Assembly: GCA_900544295.1 (NCBI GenBank)
Contig: UQUO01000062.1
Location: forward strand, 1-10,584
Origin: an uncultured Eubacteriales bacterium
Lineage (GTDB): Bacteria > Bacillota > Clostridia > Oscillospirales > Oscillospiraceae
Length of the DNA stretch: 10,584 nucleotides
Reading direction: 5' to 3'
Shown here: in pieces, positions 4,939-10,584 of the stretch
How positions within the stretch are numbered: the stretch's first letter is position 1
Layout: every line of letters begins with the position of its first letter
Program-made: the position numbers and the translations under genes
The notes under the pieces: model-generated
The model's database searches: none
The model's input: only the letters and a program-made list of their open reading frames with translations
What the model was told of the DNA's origin: nothing

Positions 4939-6698
4939 AACGCAAATTCAATGCCGTACTCGCCCTGGCGCTCGCCGTCTGCCTCTGCCTCGGCGCCGTC
5001 CCAGCGGCGGCGGCCTCCGAGGCGGCTTTCACGGCCGAGGAGGTCATCTACGCCCGGCTCGACGCGACCGGCGCGCCGAAGGAGGGCTACGCCGTTGTGG
5101 CCCTGAACGTCTCGCAGGCCGGTACGGTCACGCATTATGGGGACTACAGCTCCGTCGTGAACCTCAGCGACTCGACGCCCATCAGCTACTCCGAGGGCGA
5201 GGTGACGCTGGACGCGGCCGCGGGCCGCAGCTACTATGAGGGCACCCTTTCCGAAGTGGAGCTGCCCTGGAACATCGAGATAAGCTACAAGCTGGACGGC
5301 AAGGCCGTCGCCCCCGAGGAGCTGGGCGGCGCCTCCGGACAGCTCGAAATAGCGATAAAGACCTCTAAAAACGAGGCCGTCTCCGGCGGCTTTTACGACA
5401 ACTACCTGCTGCAGTTCACGATAACCCTGGACGCCGACCTGTGCGAAAACGTGGCGGTCACGGGCGGCACGGCGGCCAACGCCGGCGGCTCCAAGACCGT
5501 GTCCCTAATGGTCCTGCCCGGCTCCGACGGGGACGTGGGCCTGACGGCGGATGTGCACGACTTTCGCATGGACGGCATGACCATCGCCGCGGTGCCGTAC
5601 GACGTGGCGGACAGCCTCGGGGACATGAGCGAGGTCACGGACGGCCTGGGCCAGCTGGTGGACGCCATCAGCCAGCTCTCCGACGGGGCCAGCCAGCTCT
5701 CCAGCGGCGCGAGCCAGCTGCGAAGCGGGGCCAGCCAGTACGGCAGCGGGCTCACCGAGCTCGCCGCGGGCTCGGCCCAGCTGACGGAGGCCTCGGACAA
5801 GATAGCCGAAAGCCTCGCGCAGGTGGGCTCAATGGGCGGCCAGCTCCCCTCTGGCGGGACGGTCAGCCTCTCCTCCCTCACCCAGCTGCCCGGGGCGCTC
5901 CGCCAGCTGAAGGCGGGCCTGGACCAGATAAGCTCAGGCATAGACGAGCTGAGCGAGGGCTACTCCGCGGCCTACACCGCGCTCTCTGACGCCATAGGCT
6001 CCATCCCGGCCGCGGGCGTCACGGAGGAGGACATAGCCGCGCTCATGGCCGCGAACCCGGACAGCGCCGCCCTGGCCTCCCTCATCGCCAACTACCAGGC
6101 CGCGCAGACCGTGAAAGGCACCTGGGAGCAGACGAAGGCGGCCTTTGCCGCCGTACAGCAGAACCTGCCCACCTTCTCGGCCTCCATCGCCAAGGTCTCG
6201 GCTTCGCTTGAGACGATGGCCTCCCAGCTGGAGGCGGCGCTGGAGCCCACCGGCGGCAGCATAGACCTCGGCAGCCTCGCCCAGCTCATGGGCGGCATGG
6301 AGCAGCTCGCCTCCAGCTATGCCGAGTTCAACGAAGCCCTCAAGGCCTACACCGGCGGCGTGGACGCCCTGGCCGAAAATTGGCCCAGCATTCAGAACGG
6401 CATCAACAGCCTGACGAGCGGGGCCTCCAGCCTCTCCGACGGCACCGCCGCCCTCGATGAGGAGACGCAGGCCATCCCCGACCAGCTCGACGGCCTGCTC
6501 GGCACCGGCGATGAGGACAGCGAGTACACGCCCGAGTCCTTCCTCGACGAGCGCAACGGCGAGCCGGACTCCGTCCAGTTCGTCATCTCCACGGAGGGCA
6601 TAGAGCTGCCCGAAACAGGCGGCTCCGACGAGCCCGCCCCCGCCGAGCAGGGCTTCTTCGCCCGGCTCTGGTCCAAGATAGTCGCCCTCTTCACCTGA
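4935..6698 (+). CDS. Secreted XXXLXXG heptad-repeat protein, MMPL partner
   Basis: The product has 587 residues. A signal peptide (MKRKF, hydrophobic core to ~residue 22, likely cut after the AAAA near 27) shows export. Residues ~30-225 look like a beta-rich domain that I do not recognise. From ~237 onward the protein is helical with leucine-x-x-glycine heptads: glycines at 251, 258, 265, 272 and 279, again at 335 and 342, and at 496 and 503. This matches the XXXLXXG heptad class (TIGR03057) found in YhgE/Pip-type and MMPL-associated proteins. The C-terminus has LPETGG at 558-563, an acidic/proline linker, and an aromatic amphipathic end FFARLWSKIVALFT. The start overlaps the MMPL stop as ATGA with AGGAGGT upstream, so the two are co-translated and probably act together. 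It may form an extracytoplasmic coiled coil that docks on the pump. Function is inferred from context. Confidence 0.82.
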   Translation: MKRKFNAVLALALAVCLCLGAVPAAAASEAAFTAEEVIYARLDATGAPKEGYAVVALNVSQAGTVTHYGDYSSVVNLSDSTPISYSEGEVTLDAAAGRSYYEGTLSEVELPWNIEISYKLDGKAVAPEELGGASGQLEIAIKTSKNEAVSGGFYDNYLLQFTITLDADLCENVAVTGGTAANAGGSKTVSLMVLPGSDGDVGLTADVHDFRMDGMTIAAVPYDVADSLGDMSEVTDGLGQLVDAISQLSDGASQLSSGASQLRSGASQYGSGLTELAAGSAQLTEASDKIAESLAQVGSMGGQLPSGGTVSLSSLTQLPGALRQLKAGLDQISSGIDELSEGYSAAYTALSDAIGSIPAAGVTEEDIAALMAANPDSAALASLIANYQAAQTVKGTWEQTKAAFAAVQQNLPTFSASIAKVSASLETMASQLEAALEPTGGSIDLGSLAQLMGGMEQLASSYAEFNEALKAYTGGVDALAENWPSIQNGINSLTSGASSLSDGTAALDEETQAIPDQLDGLLGTGDEDSEYTPESFLDERNGEPDSVQFVISTEGIELPETGGSDEPAPAEQGFFARLWSKIVALFT

Positions 6699-6716
6699 AG
6701 AGCCAACTGAAATGAA

Positions 6717-6756
6717 AAGCCCCGCCGCCCGATGGGCGGCGGGGCTTAAGTTTTTT
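6717..6756. terminator. Shared bidirectional rho-independent terminator
   Basis: A perfect 14-bp GC-rich stem (arms 6717-6730 and 6734-6747, loop GAT) stands between two convergent units. On the plus strand it is followed by AAGTTTTTT (6748-6756), ending the MMPL operon. On the minus strand the arm runs into a short T-run (from 6718 downward), so it can also serve purL, whose stop is at 6758. Confidence 0.88.
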
Positions 6757-6757
6757 A

Positions 6758-9700
6758 TCAGCGGAAGTAATCCACGCCGCTCTCGAAGACGGGCTGGAGC
6801 CCCGCGCCGGGGACGTTTTGGTAGAGCCCCGCGCCGCTGCGCTCCGTGTGGCCCATCTTGCCCAGGACCCGGCCGTCCGGAGAGCAGACGGCCTCCACAG
6901 CGAGGACGGAGCCGTTGGGATTGTAACGCAGCTCCATCGTCGGCTCGCCCTCCAGATCCACGTACTGCGTCGCGAGCTGGCCGCGCTGGGCGAGCTGCGT
7001 CAGCAGCGGCTCCGGGCAGACGAAGCGGCCCTCGCCGTGCGAGACCGCCACCGTGTGTATGTCCCCCACCCGGCAGCGGGAGAGCCAGGGGCTGAGGTCC
7101 GAGGCTACGCGGGTACGCACCAGCCTGCTCTGATGGCGGCCTATGGCGTTGTAGGTCAGGGTCGGGCAATTCGCGTCCGTCTCCACTATGCGCCCGAAAG
7201 GCACGAGCCCCAGCTTGATGAGCGCCTGGAAGCCGTTGCAGATGCCCAGCATCAGCCCGTCCCGGGCGTCCAGCAGCTCCTGGACCGCGTCGGCCAGGCG
7301 CGGGCTGCGGAAAAAGCTCGCTATGAGCTTGGCGCTGCCGTCCGGCTCGTCGCCGCCCGAAAAGCCGCCGGGCAGGACTATCATCTGACTGCGCGCTATC
7401 GCCGCCGCCACGCGCTCCACGCTCTCTGCCACGTCCGCGGGGCTGAGGTTGCGGATGACGAGTATCTCCGGCTCCGCGCCGGCACGGAGCAGGGCGCGCG
7501 CCGTGTCGTATTCGCAGTTCGTGCCGGGGAAGACGGGGATGAGCGCCCGGGGCCGCGCCGACTTCACCGCCGGGGCCGGGCGGGAGACCGCCGTGCAGGC
7601 GAGCTTTTTCACCCTGCCGCTGCCCTGGCCGTGGGCTGAGAGCTCAGGCATGACGGGTTCGAGCGTCGCCTCCCAGGCGTCCTGCACCGAGTCGAGCGGC
7701 GCGCTCTCGCCGCCGCAGGTGAGCGCATAGTCCGCCGTGACGCGGCCTATCGTCTCGCCGGCCGCGCAGTCCGGCGCGGTCTCGAGCAGCAGCGTGCCGA
7801 AGCTCCAGCCGAAGAGCCGCGCCTGCTCGAAGGCCGCGTCGAGCTCCACGCCCAAGGCGTTTCCGAAGGCCATTTTGCACAGGCCCTCAGCTATGCCGCC
7901 CGCGCCCACGGCCCAGGCCGCGCGCACCTTGCCCGCGCGCATGAGGCCCTCGGCCTCGGTGAACATGGCGAGCGTCGCCTCCGCGTCGAAGGGGTCGGCG
8001 TGCAGCAGGGCAAGGCGGTCTCCGGCGGCCTTGAGTTCCGGGGTCACCACGTCCTCGACGCGCCCGGGGGTCACCGCAAAGCTCACGAGCGTCGGCGGCA
8101 CATCCATGTCCTCAAAGCTGCCGGACATGCTGTCCTTGCCGCCTATGGCTGCAAGGCCGAGGCCGAGCTGGGCGTCCAGAGCGCCGAGCAGCGCCGCGAA
8201 GGGCTTGCCCCAGCGCTCAGGCTCCGTGCGCAGGCGCTCGAAGTATTCCTGGAAGCTCAGATAGATGCGCTCATGCCCCATGCCCGAGGCCACGAGCCGC
8301 GCCGCGCTCTCGACAACGGCGAGGTAAGCGCCCAGATATGGGCTCTGCTCCGAGACGCGCGGCTCGAAGCCGTAGGCCATGGCCGAGCAGCTGTGCGTCT
8401 CGCCGGGGACGGGGAGCTTTGCGATCATGCTCTGCGCGGGCGTCAGCTGCCGCACGCCGCCGTAGGGCATGACCACGGTGCCTGCGCCTATCGTGCTGTC
8501 GAAGCGCGCCGCGAGTCCCTTGCGGGAGCAGACCGCGAGGTCGCCCATGAGCGCGGCGAGCTTTTCCGCCAGCGTGCCGGAGACGCGGGGGCTGCGGTCC
8601 TCAAGCGTGGACTCGGGCACGCGGACGCGCGCGTGTTTTTCCGCGCCGTTCGAGGCCAGGAACTCGCGCGAGAGGTCCGCGATGACGCGCCCGCGCCATC
8701 GCATGCGGAGCCTCGGCTCCTCCGTCACCTCGGCGACGACGGTGGCCTCCAGGTTCTCCGCCGCGGCGAGGGCGAGAAAGCGCTCCGCGTCCGCGGGCGC
8801 GACGACGACGGCCATGCGCTCCTGGCTCTCGGAGATGGCCAGCTCCGTGCCGTCGAGGCCCTCGTACTTGCGCGGGACGCGGTCGAGGTCTATGTCGAGG
8901 CCGTCGGCCAGCTCGCCTATGGCGACGGAGACGCCGCCAGCGCCGAAGTCGTTGCAGCGGCGGATGAGCCGCGTGGCCTCGCCGTTGCGGAAGAGGCGCT
9001 GGAGCTTGCGCTCCACGGGGGCGTTGCCCTTCTGCACCTCGGCGCCGCAGGTCTCAAGGCTGTGCAGGCCGTGGGCCTTGGAGGAGCCCGTGGCCCCGCC
9101 GCAGCCGTCGCGGCCCGTGCGCCCGCCCAGCAGGATGACGAGGTCGCCCGGCTCCGGGCGCGCGCGCAGCACGTTCCGCTCCGGCGCGGCGGCGACGACG
9201 GCGCCTATCTCCATGCGCTTGGCGACATAGCCGGGGTGATAGAGCTCGTCCACGAGGCCGGTGGCGAGGCCTATCTGGTTGCCGTAGGAGCTGTAGCCCG
9301 CGGCGGCGGTGGTGACGAGCTTGCGCTGGGGCAGCTTGCCCGGCAGCGTCTCGCTCACCGGGACCAGCGGGTCGCCCGCGCCGGTGACGCGCATGGCCTG
9401 GTAGACGTAGGCCCGGCCCGAGAGCGGGTCACGGATGGCCCCGCCTATGCAGGTCGCCGCGCCGCCGAAGGGCTCTATTTCCGTCGGGTGGTTGTGCGTC
9501 TCGTTCTTGAACATGAGCAGCCATGGCTCCTCGCGCCCGTCCACGTCCGCCGTTACGCGCACGGAGCAGGCGTTTATCTCCTCGGACTCGTCGAGGTTTT
9601 GGAGCTTGCCCGTCTTTTTGAGGTATCGGGCGCCAAGGGTGGCCAGCTCCATGAGCGTGAGGGGCCTGTCTTCCCGCCCCAGCTCGCGGCGCAGTTCCAG

Positions 9701-10444
9701 GCAGCGCTCATATGCGGCGCGCACGCGCGGGTCGGCGATGTCGGCGGAGTCGATGACGGTGCCGAAGGTGGTGTGGCGGCAGTGATCTGACCAATAAGTG
9801 TCGAGGACGCGCAGCTCGGTGAGGCTGGGGTCGCGGCCCTCGGCGCGGAAGTATTCGCGGCAGCACTCGGCGTCGTCGGCGTCCATGGCGAGGCCCATTT
9901 CGGCGACGAGGGCCTCAAGGCCGGCGCGGTCGAGGCTGGTGAAGCCGCGGAGGACGGCGACGTCGGGGGGCTCGGGGTAGTTTTCCGCGAGGGTGGCGCG
10001 CTCTTCGAGGGCGGCCTCGCGGCTTTCGACGGGGTTTATGAGGTAGCGCTTGATGCGGTCAAGCTCGCCAGCGGAGACGGGACCGGAGAGCAGGTAGACC
10101 TTGGCCGTGCGCACGGCGGGGCGCTCAGCCATGGAGACGAGCTGGATGCACTCGGCGCAGGAGTCGGCGCGCTGGTCGAACTGCCCGGGCAGGTATTCGA
10201 CGGCGAAGACAGCGTCGGCCTCCGGCAGGCTGTCGAGGACGGCGTCCACCTGGGGCTCGGAGAAGACTACGGGCAGGCAGCGGCGCATGAGCGTCTCGTC
10301 GATGCCCTCGATGTCGTAGCGGCAGAGCAGGCGCAGGCCGGTGAGGGCCGAAATGCCGAGGAGGGTTTTGAGCTCGGAAAGCAGGCTCTGGGCCTCGACG
10401 TTATAGGGGGCGCGTTTTTCGACGTATATCCTGTGTACGGGCAT
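6758..10444 (-). CDS. purL: Phosphoribosylformylglycinamidine synthase, single-chain
   Basis: The 1228-residue enzyme makes FGAM from FGAR, glutamine and ATP, the fourth step of purine synthesis in the cytoplasm. Motifs appear in the expected order: an N-terminal PurS-like region (~1-150), YWSDHCRHTTF (217-227), KNETHNHPTEIEPFGG (313-328) of the first synthetase half, IGGKDSMSGSF (from 767) of the second half, and a C-terminal class I glutamine amidotransferase domain (~966-1228) starting RALIPVFPGTNCEYD. The glutaminase residues are present: C1069 in GICNGFQ, and H1136 and E1138 in SHGEGRF. The length is slightly below the ~1295-residue proteobacterial enzyme and fits the Clostridia/Bacteroidetes-type single-chain form, in contrast to the split PurS/PurQ/PurL of Bacillus. 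The start at 10444 has AGGAGG 9 nt upstream. No other pur gene lies in the window, so it seems to be transcribed alone. Confidence 0.97.
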   Translation of the reverse strand: MPVHRIYVEKRAPYNVEAQSLLSELKTLLGISALTGLRLLCRYDIEGIDETLMRRCLPVVFSEPQVDAVLDSLPEADAVFAVEYLPGQFDQRADSCAECIQLVSMAERPAVRTAKVYLLSGPVSAGELDRIKRYLINPVESREAALEERATLAENYPEPPDVAVLRGFTSLDRAGLEALVAEMGLAMDADDAECCREYFRAEGRDPSLTELRVLDTYWSDHCRHTTFGTVIDSADIADPRVRAAYERCLELRRELGREDRPLTLMELATLGARYLKKTGKLQNLDESEEINACSVRVTADVDGREEPWLLMFKNETHNHPTEIEPFGGAATCIGGAIRDPLSGRAYVYQAMRVTGAGDPLVPVSETLPGKLPQRKLVTTAAAGYSSYGNQIGLATGLVDELYHPGYVAKRMEIGAVVAAAPERNVLRARPEPGDLVILLGGRTGRDGCGGATGSSKAHGLHSLETCGAEVQKGNAPVERKLQRLFRNGEATRLIRRCNDFGAGGVSVAIGELADGLDIDLDRVPRKYEGLDGTELAISESQERMAVVVAPADAERFLALAAAENLEATVVAEVTEEPRLRMRWRGRVIADLSREFLASNGAEKHARVRVPESTLEDRSPRVSGTLAEKLAALMGDLAVCSRKGLAARFDSTIGAGTVVMPYGGVRQLTPAQSMIAKLPVPGETHSCSAMAYGFEPRVSEQSPYLGAYLAVVESAARLVASGMGHERIYLSFQEYFERLRTEPERWGKPFAALLGALDAQLGLGLAAIGGKDSMSGSFEDMDVPPTLVSFAVTPGRVEDVVTPELKAAGDRLALLHADPFDAEATLAMFTEAEGLMRAGKVRAAWAVGAGGIAEGLCKMAFGNALGVELDAAFEQARLFGWSFGTLLLETAPDCAAGETIGRVTADYALTCGGESAPLDSVQDAWEATLEPVMPELSAHGQGSGRVKKLACTAVSRPAPAVKSARPRALIPVFPGTNCEYDTARALLRAGAEPEILVIRNLSPADVAESVERVAAAIARSQMIVLPGGFSGGDEPDGSAKLIASFFRSPRLADAVQELLDARDGLMLGICNGFQALIKLGLVPFGRIVETDANCPTLTYNAIGRHQSRLVRTRVASDLSPWLSRCRVGDIHTVAVSHGEGRFVCPEPLLTQLAQRGQLATQYVDLEGEPTMELRYNPNGSVLAVEAVCSPDGRVLGKMGHTERSGAGLYQNVPGAGLQPVFESGVDYFR

Positions 10445-10453
10445 GGTCGTTGA

Positions 10454-10459
10454 CCTCCT
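10454..10459 (-). promoter_or_regulatory. purL ribosome binding site
   Basis: A minus-strand AGGAGG lies 9 nt before the purL ATG. The leader just upstream (about 10460-10500 read on the minus strand) is rich in A and C with few G, so it should stay unfolded. I see no purine riboswitch or PurR-type box in the 140 bp available. Confidence 0.8.
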
Positions 10460-10532
10460 GGTTTTTTGGTTTTTGGGGTTGGTGGAACTCGCCGTTTTGC
10501 TGTTGGTTGGCTTTGCGTTTACGCTGCCTGTT

Positions 10533-10572
10533 CCACCCCATTTCTTTGGTCTTGCCCAAAGAAACGGGGTGG
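10533..10572. repeat. Long hairpin with 17-bp arms upstream of purL
   Basis: Arms 10533-10549 and 10556-10572 (CCACCCC-TTTCTTTGG type) are complementary except for one position and enclose a 6-nt loop. In minus-strand RNA the odd position is a G-U wobble, so the hairpin is fully paired there. The CCCAAAGAA at 10555-10563 recurs at 10576-10584, at the window edge, so the element probably continues outside. It resembles a dispersed intergenic palindrome more than a terminator, since no T-run follows directly on either strand. Confidence 0.6.
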
Positions 10573-10584
10573 AGCCCCAAAGAA

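Noticed and set aside
5934..7169. Minus-strand open frame spanning the secreted-protein 3' end, terminator and purL 3' end
   Set aside because: It crosses a strong bidirectional terminator and two supported genes in other frames, and its composition is shadow-like.
8000..9790. Long plus-strand open frame (596 codons) opposite purL
   Set aside because: It lies wholly antisense to a gene with full conserved motifs, its Ala/Arg/Gly-rich composition is typical of GC-rich shadow frames, and I see no family motif.

Overview
The window is GC-rich coding DNA (strong G/C bias at third positions) with AT-rich intergenic gaps, strong AGGAGG ribosome binding sites and factor-independent terminators. A full-length single-chain PurL, a YitT/DUF2179 membrane protein, an MMPL transporter with an XXXLXXG-repeat partner and a TetR regulator together suggest a high-GC Gram-positive gut-type Clostridia (Oscillospiraceae-like). 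This placement is an inference from style and gene content, not a database match.

Layout from left to right. Positions 1-158 are non-coding, with a strong A/T-loop palindrome at the far left. A YitT-family membrane protein (159-1013, minus) follows. A short gap carries an inverted repeat near the yitT promoter region and the terminator of the next unit. A two-gene minus-strand unit comes next: a TetR-family regulator (2135-2701) and, 2 nt downstream, a short pyruvate-kinase-like protein (1185-2132) that lacks the usual C-terminal domain. Divergent from tetR, across a 164-bp AT-rich control region, is a plus-strand pair: an MMPL/RND-type transporter (2866-4938) and a secreted heptad-repeat protein (4935-6698). 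These two overlap by ATGA and end at a GC-rich terminator shared with the convergent gene. That gene is purL (6758-10444, minus), the glutamine-dependent FGAM synthase. Its upstream region ends the window with a long hairpin.

The most interesting unit is 1185-6698. The regulator's probable operator, a 17-bp palindrome, sits exactly in the spacer of the probable MMPL promoter, and a degenerate second copy lies 34 bp away towards tetR. The simplest model is a TetR-controlled envelope export module. The MMPL pump and its secreted coiled-coil partner are co-translated, and the regulator is co-transcribed with a trimmed pyruvate-kinase-fold protein of unknown role. The secreted partner also carries an LPETG pentapeptide in a non-canonical setting. 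PurL and YitT look like ordinary neighbours.
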